From Cytophagales bacterium (GTDB lineage Bacteria > Bacteroidota > Bacteroidia > Cytophagales > Cyclobacteriaceae): a stretch of DNA of 6,503 nt. The translations under genes and the position numbers were made by a program. The notes beneath the pieces are model-generated. The model had not been told where the DNA came from, made no database searches, and saw only the letters and a list, made by a program, of their open reading frames with translations. Every line of letters begins with the position of its first letter. The stretch's first letter is position 1. Location: assembly GCA_003537495.1 (NCBI GenBank), contig DPSB01000459.1, positions 1 to 6,503 on the forward strand, read 5' to 3'. Positions 1-5,925 of this stretch are shown here, piece after piece.

Positions 1-1196
1 TAACCGTTGGGGCTTTTATTCCAATCATTATTGCTGCAGCCACCGGAGCGTTGCTCTCAAAAATTATTTTAGCCGAAGGCATTATTCTTTCCTTTTCGCA
101 ACAACAACCTTTCGATTATCACAACCTTCCGTTCTACATAGTGTTGGGAATAATAGCCGGGTTTGTATCGCTCTATTATGCGCGCGCATTAGAAGGCACC
201 GAAAAGTTTTTTGCTGCTCGCAAAAACAATCGTACTAAAATTATTTTAGGTGGACTTGCACTTGCCGTGCTACTCTTATTTTTTCCATCGCTGTTTGGCG
301 AAGGGTACGAGAGTATAAAAATGCTGGCTAACAGCAAACCACTTGATGTAGCAAATGGCAGTATCATTTACCGCTATCTGCACAATGATTTTACTATTTT
401 GATTTTTATTGGTGCGCTCGTTCTAATTAAAGTTCTGGCTGTTGGTTTAACACTGGGCAGCGGAGGCAATGGCGGCAACTTTGGCCCTTCGCTTTTTGTG
501 GGTGCATACCTTGGGTTTGCGTTTGCGCGATTGATTAATCTGAGCGGCCTGGCACAAATACCCGAAACCAATTTTACGCTGGTAGCTATGGCCGGTATTC
601 TAAGTGGTGTATTCTATGCTCCGCTTTGCGCGATATTTTTGATTGCTGAAATAACTGGAGGTTATGATCTGATCATTCCACTTATGATTGTGGCCGCATT
701 GGGATTAACGGTATCGCGATACTTTGAGCCGCTCTCCATGGAAGGCAAAAAACTTTCTAAACTGCTGAACATGACGGTTGATAATCGCGATCAGTTTTTA
801 TTAAGTAAACTTAACCTGCAGGATTTATTAGAACATAATTTCTCAGCCATCCGGCCCGAGGATAGCTTGCGTTTGCTGGTACGCGTTATCTCCATATCCA
901 AGCGCAACACCTTTCCGGTTGTAACCCGCGAAGGAGTGCTGGTTGGGTTGGTGCATCTGGATCATGTGCGCGAAATTATTTTCAACAATAAATTATACGA
1001 TACCACTTTCGTTAAAGATTTAATGATGGAGGCACACGCGGTCGACTTTAATGACAACTTGCCTGCCATTCTCAAAAAATTTGATGAAACCCGCCAATGG
1101 AATTTACCGGTGGTAAAAAACAAACAATACCTTGGCTTTCTTTCCAAAGCCCGCATCCTTACCGAGTACCGCGCTGAATTGATGAAAACTATTTAG
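1..1196 (+). CDS. ClC-family chloride channel/transporter with C-terminal CBS pair (5' end missing)
   Basis: Inner-membrane ClC protein that moves chloride or a similar anion, either as a channel or as an anion/proton exchanger. The frame is open from base 3 to the TAG at 1194-1196, giving 397 visible residues. The true start lies upstream, so the TTG at 51 is an internal Leu. Visible parts correspond to roughly the second half of the membrane domain. The conserved GGNFGP at 471-488 matches the GxFxP anion-filter loop. APLCAIFLIAEITGGY follows, with Tyr at 663-665 in the position of the E. coli ClC central-gate tyrosine. After the last helix come two CBS domains (about 810-980 and 1000-1185), which in this family bind nucleotides and modulate gating. 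The GREGP gating-glutamate segment and the proton glutamate lie outside the window, so channel versus exchanger cannot be decided. The next gene starts 8 bases after the stop, suggesting cotranscription. Confidence 0.93.
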   Translation, partial: TVGAFIPIIIAAATGALLSKIILAEGIILSFSQQQPFDYHNLPFYIVLGIIAGFVSLYYARALEGTEKFFAARKNNRTKIILGGLALAVLLLFFPSLFGEGYESIKMLANSKPLDVANGSIIYRYLHNDFTILIFIGALVLIKVLAVGLTLGSGGNGGNFGPSLFVGAYLGFAFARLINLSGLAQIPETNFTLVAMAGILSGVFYAPLCAIFLIAEITGGYDLIIPLMIVAALGLTVSRYFEPLSMEGKKLSKLLNMTVDNRDQFLLSKLNLQDLLEHNFSAIRPEDSLRLLVRVISISKRNTFPVVTREGVLVGLVHLDHVREIIFNNKLYDTTFVKDLMMEAHAVDFNDNLPAILKKFDETRQWNLPVVKNKQYLGFLSKARILTEYRAELMKTI

Positions 1197-1204
1197 TTTA
1201 GATT

Positions 1205-1702
1205 GTGATTCGGTTTACAACCAAACTTCAAAAACAAAATAAACCTGGTGGATGGACGTACCTGATTGTACCTGCTACCCAAGCCAAAAAATTAAAGGCT
1301 GTTAAAAAATCATTCCGCATTAAAGGAACATTAGATGCATTCGCATTTGAAAAAACTTCGCTATTAGCCATGGGCACTGGCGATTTCTTTTTACCCGTTA
1401 ATGCAGCCATGCGTAGAGGTACAGGCAAAAAAGCGGGCGATAAAATTACAGTTGCGATAGAAATAGATGCCAGCAAACCCAAACTTTCGCGCGATCTCTT
1501 ACAATGCCTGAAGGAAGATCCGGATGCTTCAAAATTCTTTAAGACACTATCGCCATACATGCAATACTTTTACAGCACTTGGATTGAAGGTGCCAAATCA
1601 TCGCACACAAAAACAAGAAGGCTGGTAGCGGTAGTCAATTCATTGGCACAAAAACTAAACTATCAGGAGATGATGGAAGTGTATAAGAATACTATCTTGT
1701 AG
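1205..1702 (+). CDS. DUF1905 / OmdA (YdeI-like) domain protein
   Basis: Small, presumably cytoplasmic protein of 165 residues with no signal peptide or membrane segment. Residues about 4-90 (W17-T-Y-L-I-V-P, then a beta-rich stretch with GTGDFFLPVNAAMRR and a KKAGD turn) look like DUF1905. Residues about 95-155 (LLQCLKEDPDASKFFKTLSP, YSTWIEGAKSSHTKTRR) look like the OmdA or bacteriocin-protection YdeI C-terminal helical domain. This two-domain order is common in Bacteroidota. The biochemical function is not established; the family name comes from an OmpD-associated Salmonella protein and from peptide-resistance phenotypes. The start is GTG at 1205. A TAG in frame at 1199-1201 rules out anything longer except a very unlikely ATT at 1202. 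It sits 8 bases after the ClC stop and 23 bases before the dehydrogenase, so it is probably the middle gene of one transcript. Confidence 0.85.
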   Translation: MIRFTTKLQKQNKPGGWTYLIVPATQAKKLKAVKKSFRIKGTLDAFAFEKTSLLAMGTGDFFLPVNAAMRRGTGKKAGDKITVAIEIDASKPKLSRDLLQCLKEDPDASKFFKTLSPYMQYFYSTWIEGAKSSHTKTRRLVAVVNSLAQKLNYQEMMEVYKNTIL

Positions 1703-1725
1703 ATTAAGATTTATAAATTATCAAC

Positions 1726-2484
1726 ATGCGATTCAAAAACTATGTGGCCATAGTTACCGGTGCCGGGCAAGGCATTGGGCTCGAAATTTGCCGCAGGCTG
1801 GCAGCCGAAGGTGCACACGTGGTGCTAAACGATATTGAAGTTGCACTGGCAGAGGAAGCCGCTCAAAAAATCCGACAGGAAAACGGAAGTTGTTTAGCCA
1901 TGGGTGGCGATTGTGGCGATATGAATTTTATTAAACACCTGGTAAAAGAAACTGAAGCTGCCTTTGGCAAGGTTGATATTTTAATTGCCAATGCCGGCAT
2001 CACTTTGTTTGGCGATTTTTTTGAATACACACCCGATGACTTCTATAAAGTTATGCGGCTAAACCTGGGTGGAAGTTTTTTTCTGGCGCAACATGCAGCA
2101 ATACAAATGCGAGAGCAACAACGAGGTGGTCGCATTTTATTCATGTCATCTGTAACCGGACATCAGGCCCATAAAAATTTAGCTGCCTATGGCATGAGCA
2201 AAGCAGCTTTGGAAATGCTTGCCAAAAATTTAGTGCTCGAATTATCGCCTTACGGGATTACCGTAAACGCAATTGCGCCTGGAGCAACAGCTACTGAGCG
2301 AACCAAAAGCGATCCGGATTATGAAAGTACATGGTCGCGCATAACACCTATCGGTAAACCCGCCACCACAACCGACATTGCATCGGCAGTTTTATTTTTA
2401 GTTTCACCTGAAGCCGGGCATATTACCGGGCAAACATTGGTAGTTGATGGTGGCTGGACGAGTGTAAGCCCTTCGCCTTATTAA
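1726..2484 (+). CDS. short-chain dehydrogenase/reductase (SDR), FabG-like
   Basis: NAD(P)-dependent oxidoreductase of the classical SDR family, cytoplasmic and normally tetrameric, that interconverts an alcohol and a ketone; the substrate is unknown. At 252 residues it has the usual classical length. Visible signatures are the cofactor glycine motif TGAGQGIG (residues 11-18), acidic D36 after strand beta-2 (suggesting NAD over NADP), D62, NAG at 89-91, and the catalytic set N113, S142, Y155, K159 (YGMSK). The PG motif follows in NAIAPGATATERT, and the C-terminal GQTLVVDGGW is typical of FabG and sugar- or acyl-type dehydrogenases. All key residues are intact. The ATG at 1726 places the glycine motif at the normal distance from the N-terminus. 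Being last in the plus-strand cluster does not identify the substrate. Alternatives are 3-oxoacyl-ACP reductase, gluconate 5-dehydrogenase or glucose 1-dehydrogenase-like enzymes. Confidence 0.94.
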   Translation: MRFKNYVAIVTGAGQGIGLEICRRLAAEGAHVVLNDIEVALAEEAAQKIRQENGSCLAMGGDCGDMNFIKHLVKETEAAFGKVDILIANAGITLFGDFFEYTPDDFYKVMRLNLGGSFFLAQHAAIQMREQQRGGRILFMSSVTGHQAHKNLAAYGMSKAALEMLAKNLVLELSPYGITVNAIAPGATATERTKSDPDYESTWSRITPIGKPATTTDIASAVLFLVSPEAGHITGQTLVVDGGWTSVSPSPY

Positions 2485-2490
2485 AAGAAC

Positions 2491-2568
2491 TTAACCGCAG
2501 AGTTCGCAAAGGATCGCTAAGATTTTTCTTATTAATCCTCTGCGTCTCTTTGTGTGCTCTGCGGTTAA
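2491..2568. repeat. long inverted repeat of CGCARAG units between convergent genes
   Basis: TTAACCGCAGAG at 2491-2502 is a perfect inverted match to CTCTGCGGTTAA at 2557-2568. The repeat continues imperfectly inwards to a T-rich loop near 2523-2530. Each arm is built from 7-base units. The left arm has CGCAGAG (2496-2502), CGCAAAG (2505-2511) and CGCTAAG (2515-2521). The right arm has their complements CTCTGCG (2538-2544), CTTTGTG (2548-2554) and CTCTGCG (2557-2563). Unit starts are 9-10 bases apart. It lies between the dehydrogenase stop and the convergent hydrolase stop, so it could fold as a bidirectional terminator. The internal unit structure looks more like a dispersed intergenic repeat than a plain terminator. 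Confidence 0.8.
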
Positions 2569-2593
2569 AATGATTTCGTAAAGGTCACTGCAT

Positions 2594-3397
2594 CTAAATA
2601 GTTAAAAATTCCAGCACAGCTTTATTAAACTCCTCTGGCTCTTCCAGATTAGTAAGATGGCCGGCATTATTAATAATCACCAACTTTGAATCGTTAATCG
2701 CATCGGCCATATTTTGAGCCACTGCCGGAGGCGTGATTTTATCTTCGCTCCCCACAATAACACAAACCGAAGTTTTGATTTTGGGTAAGTAAGAACAACT
2801 CTCTTTCCGATCGGCCAATGCCTGCAACGTTCTGCATATTACTTCGGCTGATGTATTCAGTATGGTTTGATGAATAAATTGTACTTCTTGCTTGTGCGAT
2901 TGAAAAGATGCAGTCGCAAATAAATTTTTCAACGATTCTTCTGCATAAACTTCCAACCCATTCTTTTTAACGAAAGCAATTGTCTTCATCCTTTTCTCCT
3001 TGCCTTCAGGAGTATCGGCTCCGCACTGTGTGTCCACCAGAAGCAGTCCGGCAAAACGATCGGGTTGTTTTTGTATTGCATTAAGCGCAATGTAGCCACC
3101 CATCGAAAGTCCACACACTACTGCTTTTTTGATTTTCAGTGCATCAAGCAAGCCGAGCAGATCATCACCAAACAAATCCATGCTGAAATCTTTTTCGCCA
3201 GCTTGTGATTGTCCGTGCCCACGCACATCGTAAGCAATGCATCGGTATTTGTTTTTCAACGCTTCTAGTTGATTCGCCCACATCAACTTATTAAAAGGAA
3301 AGCCGTGAATAAATAGTATAGGCAATCCATCATCTGCACCTGTTTGGAAGTAACTTATCTCAACTTCGTTTACAAGAATTCTTTTTTCAGTAAGCAT
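2594..3397 (-). CDS. alpha/beta hydrolase, PcaD-like
   Basis: Cytoplasmic alpha/beta-hydrolase-fold esterase or lactonase of 267 residues, with no signal peptide. The sequence shows the oxyanion-hole motif HGFP at 31-34, YDVRGHGQS at 56-64, the nucleophile elbow GLSMGG with S98, the acid D219 in GSEDKITPP, and the catalytic H247 in NAGHLTNLE. All three catalytic residues are intact. A short helical cap lies between about 125 and 195. The closest general resemblance is to 3-oxoadipate enol-lactonases and related carboxylesterases, but no other beta-ketoadipate gene is present, so the substrate is open. It is the second gene of a minus-strand pair, starting 15 bases after the YciI-like gene. 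The ATG at 3397-3395 has no clear Shine-Dalgarno, as is usual in Bacteroidota. Confidence 0.92.
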   Translation of the reverse strand: MLTEKRILVNEVEISYFQTGADDGLPILFIHGFPFNKLMWANQLEALKNKYRCIAYDVRGHGQSQAGEKDFSMDLFGDDLLGLLDALKIKKAVVCGLSMGGYIALNAIQKQPDRFAGLLLVDTQCGADTPEGKEKRMKTIAFVKKNGLEVYAEESLKNLFATASFQSHKQEVQFIHQTILNTSAEVICRTLQALADRKESCSYLPKIKTSVCVIVGSEDKITPPAVAQNMADAINDSKLVIINNAGHLTNLEEPEEFNKAVLEFLTI

Positions 3398-3412
3398 GTG
3401 GCAAAATAAGCA

Positions 3413-3775
3413 TCATTTCGGTCGCTCCAGACAGCCTTCATAAAAAACATTCAGCTTCTGCACATCGGCCACAAAAAGTTTATTCATTACCGCAGTATCA
3501 GCAAAAATAACTTCCCTGGCTGCGATTAATGACTTTGCAGTTACTACAATAATACCTTTATCGGCATAGCGCGCACCGGCTTTAATTATTCCATCTTTTC
3601 GCAGCTTTGAAAGGTTAGCCGAATGTTCTTTGAACCAAGATTGCTCGTTGGGTTGTTTGCTTGCATCCCATGCTGAACCGGTAGTGTATGTTACAATGTA
3701 TAAACTATCCGGTGGGGATTGTGCATAAACAAATCCGGTCAAAACCATCGCTAAAAGAAAGAGTAGGTTTTTCAT
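3413..3775 (-). CDS. secreted YciI-like domain protein
   Basis: Protein of 120 residues with an N-terminal signal peptide: MKN, a hydrophobic run to about residue 16, and a likely signal peptidase I site after VYA (18/19). The mature part resembles the YciI ferredoxin-like fold: strand YIVTYTTG (26-33), H51 in WFKEHSANLSKLRKDG, strand GIIVVTA (74-80), helix SLIAAREVIFAD with D93, and strand VQKLNVFYEG. In YciI proteins the conserved His and Asp form a putative active site, and H51 and D93 fall at fitting positions. The biochemical role of the family is poorly known. It is the first gene of a two-gene minus-strand unit with the hydrolase and is divergent from the DJ-1/PfpI gene. The YciI assignment is by pattern only and is less secure than the signal peptide. 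Confidence 0.78.
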   Translation of the reverse strand: MKNLLFLLAMVLTGFVYAQSPPDSLYIVTYTTGSAWDASKQPNEQSWFKEHSANLSKLRKDGIIKAGARYADKGIIVVTAKSLIAAREVIFADTAVMNKLFVADVQKLNVFYEGCLERPK

Positions 3776-3846
3776 AGCGTAAAGATTTAGTAGTTATTGA
3801 AATTTTTTCACTCACAAGTTACGAATACCTTAGTCCCCATCTTGTT

Positions 3847-3869
3847 TATCTTTGAACGACTGCCGTTCA
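3847..3869 (+). promoter_or_regulatory. possible Bacteroidota -7 element with overlapping inverted repeat, upstream of DJ-1/PfpI gene
   Basis: TATCTTTG at 3847-3854 matches the TANNTTTG -7 consensus and lies 30 bases before the ATG at 3884. No TTTG-type -33 element is found at the expected distance, so the promoter is only half supported. Overlapping its end, TGAACG (3853-3858) and CGTTCA (3864-3869) form a 6-base inverted repeat with a 5-base spacer. This covers the expected transcription start and could be an operator or a small leader hairpin. Confidence 0.4.
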
Positions 3870-3883
3870 GAAAATAATCCACA

Positions 3884-4489
3884 ATGAAAAAAATTGCCAT
3901 CGTATTATTTAACGAAGTTGAAGTGCTGGACTTTGCCGGGCCGTTTGAAGTATTTTCCGTTACCGGGAAGCGCAACCTGGGCGAATCGTACGAAGTTTTT
4001 ACGGTGGCTGAAACAGAAACCATTATAGCCCGCAATAATCTGGTTGTAAAACCCACCTACTTGTTTACCAACGCTCCGGTTGCTAATATTTTTCTGGTGC
4101 CAGGCGGTGGCGGTTATGATGCTGATGGCAAACCCTTTGGCTCGCGCAGGGAAATGAATAACCCTACCATGCTGGCTTGGGTTAAACAGCAACATGCCCG
4201 CTGTGAGTTAACGCTTTCAGTGTGCACCGGGGCACTGATTCTGGCTAAGGCCGGATTGCTGGATGGCTTACAGGCAACAACCCATTTTATGGCCATTGAT
4301 GCGTTGAAAGAAATTTCGCCAACCACCAAAGTACTTGCCGATCAGCGCTATGTAGATAATGGAAAAGTTGTTCTATCAGCCGGGGTTTCAGCAGGTACGG
4401 ATATGGCCTTTTATGTGGTGGCCAAGCTACAAGGGGCAGCAGTAGCCCACGAAACAGCCCGGTATATGCAATATGATTATTGGAAATAA
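3884..4489 (+). CDS. DJ-1/PfpI family protein (isonitrile hydratase / GATase1-like)
   Basis: Cytoplasmic DJ-1/PfpI-superfamily protein of 201 residues. Family signatures are FNEVEVLDFAGPFEVFS (residues 9-25, with conserved D16), VPGGGGYD (72-79), the nucleophile elbow SVCTGALILAKAGLLDG with C114 and T115 (112-128), TTHF at 132-135, R155, and SAGVSAGTDMA (165-175). A D16 with a Cys-Thr pair matches the arrangement in bacterial isonitrile hydratase, so hydration of an isonitrile is possible. Many relatives with this pattern have unknown substrates, or occur as the N-terminal half of AraC-type regulators; no helix-turn-helix domain is attached here. The ATG at 3884 gives MKKIAIVLF, the normal first beta strand. 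It is transcribed alone. Its stop lies 4 bases before the tRNA -33 element and no separate terminator is visible, so its message may read through to the terminator after the tRNA. Confidence 0.9.
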   Translation: MKKIAIVLFNEVEVLDFAGPFEVFSVTGKRNLGESYEVFTVAETETIIARNNLVVKPTYLFTNAPVANIFLVPGGGGYDADGKPFGSRREMNNPTMLAWVKQQHARCELTLSVCTGALILAKAGLLDGLQATTHFMAIDALKEISPTTKVLADQRYVDNGKVVLSAGVSAGTDMAFYVVAKLQGAAVAHETARYMQYDYWK

Positions 4490-4492
4490 TTT

Positions 4493-4523
4493 TTTGCACA
4501 AATAGAATTCTCTTTTACCTTTG
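4493..4523 (+). promoter_or_regulatory. Bacteroidota-type promoter of the tRNA-Val locus
   Basis: TTTG at 4493-4496 is followed by a 19-base spacer and TACCTTTG at 4516-4523, a full match to the Bacteroidota -33 TTTG / -7 TANNTTTG consensus. Transcription would start near 4529, about 10 bases before the broken tRNA copy at 4539 and about 84 bases before the intact tRNA. The element sits where one would expect it for the broken copy, suggesting that the broken copy occupies the ancestral tRNA position. Confidence 0.75.
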
Positions 4524-4538
4524 CAGTCCTTAAAAATA

Positions 4539-4593
4539 GGGAGCTTAGCTCATCCCGATAAATCCCGATAGCTATCGGGAGGGAGGTTCAGAG
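4539..4593 (+). pseudogene. 5' relic of a tRNA-Val, split by a palindromic insert
   Basis: GGGAGCTTAGCTCA at 4539-4552 is identical to the first 14 bases of the intact tRNA-Val. GGTTCAGAG at 4585-4593 is identical to the D-loop/D-stem segment at 4630-4638. Between them are 32 bases (4553-4584) where the intact tRNA has only three. No anticodon arm, T arm or 3' acceptor strand follows, so it cannot be a functional tRNA. The 14-base match is certain. The 9-base match could be chance, but it is in the right order. Confidence 0.7.
4553..4584. repeat. palindromic insert TCCCGATAGCTATCGGGA inside the tRNA relic
   Basis: TCCCGATAGCTATCGGGA at 4563-4580 is a perfect 18-base palindrome. Outside it, TCCC (4553-4556) can pair with GGGA (4581-4584), and TCCCGATA (4553-4560) is a direct repeat of the first half of the palindrome. 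In RNA this would form a stable hairpin in the tRNA precursor leader. It looks like a small dispersed palindromic repeat; copy number elsewhere cannot be seen here. Confidence 0.75.
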
Positions 4594-4612
4594 AAGAAAC
4601 CTATAATAGAAA

Positions 4613-4687
4613 GGGAGCTTAGCTCAGCTGGTTCAGAGCATCTGCCTTACAAGCAGAGGGTCGGGGGTTCGAACCCCTCAGCTCCCA
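4613..4687 (+). tRNA. tRNA-Val (anticodon UAC)
   Basis: Complete 75-base cloverleaf. The acceptor strand GGGAGCT (4613-4619) pairs perfectly with AGCTCCC (4680-4686). The D stem is GCTC/GAGC (4622-4625, 4636-4639). The anticodon stem TCTGC/GCAGA encloses loop CTTACAA (4646-4652) with anticodon TAC at 4648-4650, reading GUA and related Val codons. The variable loop is GGGTC. The T stem GGGGG/CCCTC has one G-U pair and encloses TTCGAAC (4668-4674). The discriminator is A4687 and CCA is not encoded, so it must be added after transcription. Confidence 0.97.
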
Positions 4688-4695
4688 CTGAAAGT

Positions 4696-4726
4696 AAAGC
4701 CGTTACAATCTTGTAACGGCTTTTTT
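4696..4726 (+). terminator. intrinsic terminator after tRNA-Val
   Basis: GCCGTTACAA (4699-4708) and TTGTAACGGC (4711-4720) form a perfect 10-base-pair stem, extendable by A-T pairs, followed by six T at 4721-4726. It starts about 10 bases after the tRNA and is a textbook Rho-independent terminator. It probably also ends read-through from the DJ-1/PfpI gene. Confidence 0.93.
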
Positions 4727-5019
4727 GTTTCCCTGATTTAAAACAATTCTAGCAACGCCAAATACTTAACTATTCTATGGGCATACCGTAGGACTAGTAA
4801 TAGTGTAGTGAGACCTTTCATTCTATTCAGCTTATTTCGCCTGAGAGTACGACCACCCTTACAGTAAAGTAAATTAAACTGCCCACTTCTTGAGATAGTA
4901 AAGCGATTTTCAATTTTTGAAAAATTATTTTTCTTCATATCCAATGATTTTGGATACAAATTTTAGAGTAACTAGCCAAGCTGTCGAAGAATACCGGGTA
5001 CGTACCGGGGGTATGATTT
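4727..5019. other. non-coding stretch between tRNA terminator and ORF6N operon
   Basis: No convincing gene. The single open frame here (minus, 73 codons, 4738-4959) is short, has no recognisable motif and is low-complexity near its start. Two small inverted repeats are present: AATTTTT/AAAAATT around 4919, and TATCCAA (4938-4944) with TTGGATA (4950-4956). Near 4991-5014 lies an imperfect palindrome with outer ATACC/GGTAT and inner GGTACGTACC. Any of these could help end the minus-strand operon, but none has a strong T tract. The tRNA 3' end is not repeated here. Confidence 0.6.
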
Positions 5020-5925
5020 TTAATCTTTGCTTTTTATCAACTCTTGAAGTCTTTCTTTCGCTTTTTGTTGTGATTTAGGTGAACCTTCTAAGAGCGAAAT
5101 AACTTTTGTTAATTCGTCTTTTGTAGGTTCTCTGTATGGATTGGTTATACTTTTTGTCTTTGAATTAAGTGAATCAAAAGCCTGTTCAAATTTCTTTGGC
5201 TTTTGTTCTTTTCGCGGTATTGGTTCGGCTTCATTGCATTCAACCTTTAGTAGGTGCACTAATGCTGTTACTCTATGAGTAATGGTGTCATTTGATTTTC
5301 CTTTAGAATAATCAGCTACCTTTACCTTATTCCGTTCTCTTTCCTGTGCAATCAGTTTATCTGTAAATTTTATCCACTCATTCACAAATTCAATACGTTT
5401 TTTTGGGACGTCACCTCCATAAAGTCCAGACTTTATACCTAAGAACGAATTCTTAATTTTTTCCTTGAATCTTAGGTAAACACATTCCTTGAACTTAAAC
5501 CCACCTGCATTTCCTAAATAATCGAGAAAACTTGTGATTTTATCAAAGTGAATTGTGATTTGATGAACCTCTGCACCCTTAACACCACCTACCCTATAAC
5601 CTCGTTTAGCTAATTTTTCTTTTCCTTCCTCAGACAAAGTTATAACCAAAGATTGCCGTATCTGTTTACCAAAGTCTTTTGCCAGTTGTTCCGCAATTTG
5701 ATCGCCAGCTTTCGAGGCTTCATTTGAATCATTCGGTAAGAATTTAATCAAAGTTCTATCATTAAATTGGAGAAAACATCTACCATCTTTATCCATCAGA
5801 AATACTTGCTGTCCATTTGCATTGGTGTAGAAACCATTTTTATCAACGCCTCCTTTGTAAGGAGTTAGTTCTTCTTTTCTCATGCTTGCTTTCTTTGATG
5901 GCACCAAACGCAGCCTCACCCTCAT
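5020..5925 (-). CDS. unrecognised protein coupled to the ORF6N gene
   Basis: I do not recognise this 301-residue protein. It is soluble-looking, with no signal peptide or membrane segment, and rich in Lys and Glu. Residues about 24-65 (GGVDKNGFYTNANGQQ, VFLMDKDGRCFLQF) look like beta strands with Gly/Asn turns. Residues about 70-200 mix helices and strands. The C-terminal third (about 215-301) is highly charged and likely helical, ending RLQELIKSKD. The ATG at 5925-5923 overlaps the TGA of the ORF6N gene in an ATGA junction, implying translational coupling. A second start, ATG at 5883-5881 (Met15), preceded by a purine-rich stretch, would remove a basic 14-residue leader and is also plausible. 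GC is lower than in the left-hand genes (35-37% in two 60-base samples), suggesting acquired DNA. Function is unknown; only the pairing with ORF6N gives a hint. Confidence 0.75.
   Translation of the reverse strand: MRVRLRLVPSKKASMRKEELTPYKGGVDKNGFYTNANGQQVFLMDKDGRCFLQFNDRTLIKFLPNDSNEASKAGDQIAEQLAKDFGKQIRQSLVITLSEEGKEKLAKRGYRVGGVKGAEVHQITIHFDKITSFLDYLGNAGGFKFKECVYLRFKEKIKNSFLGIKSGLYGGDVPKKRIEFVNEWIKFTDKLIAQERERNKVKVADYSKGKSNDTITHRVTALVHLLKVECNEAEPIPRKEQKPKKFEQAFDSLNSKTKSITNPYREPTKDELTKVISLLEGSPKSQQKAKERLQELIKSKD

Noticed and set aside
51..53. TTG as the start codon of the ClC gene
   Set aside because: The frame stays open to base 3 and the residues before it (TVGAFIPIIIAAATGA) align with a ClC membrane helix, so the gene simply enters from the left edge.
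3808..4056. Minus-strand open frame overlapping the DJ-1/PfpI gene
   Set aside because: It is antisense to the well-supported DJ-1/PfpI coding sequence and has no family motif. The same applies to the other antisense frames over the ClC, OmdA and DJ-1/PfpI genes.
4539..4612. A second functional tRNA
   Set aside because: Only the 5' acceptor strand and D-region pieces are present; there is no anticodon arm, T arm or 3' acceptor strand.
4938..4956. TATCCAA/TTGGATA hairpin as a terminator for the ORF6N operon
   Set aside because: The 7-base stem is A/T-rich and lacks an immediate T tract on the minus strand, so it is too weak to call.
4738..4959. Minus-strand 73-codon open frame
   Set aside because: Short, no recognisable motif, no supported promoter or start, and biased composition in an AT-rich non-coding stretch.
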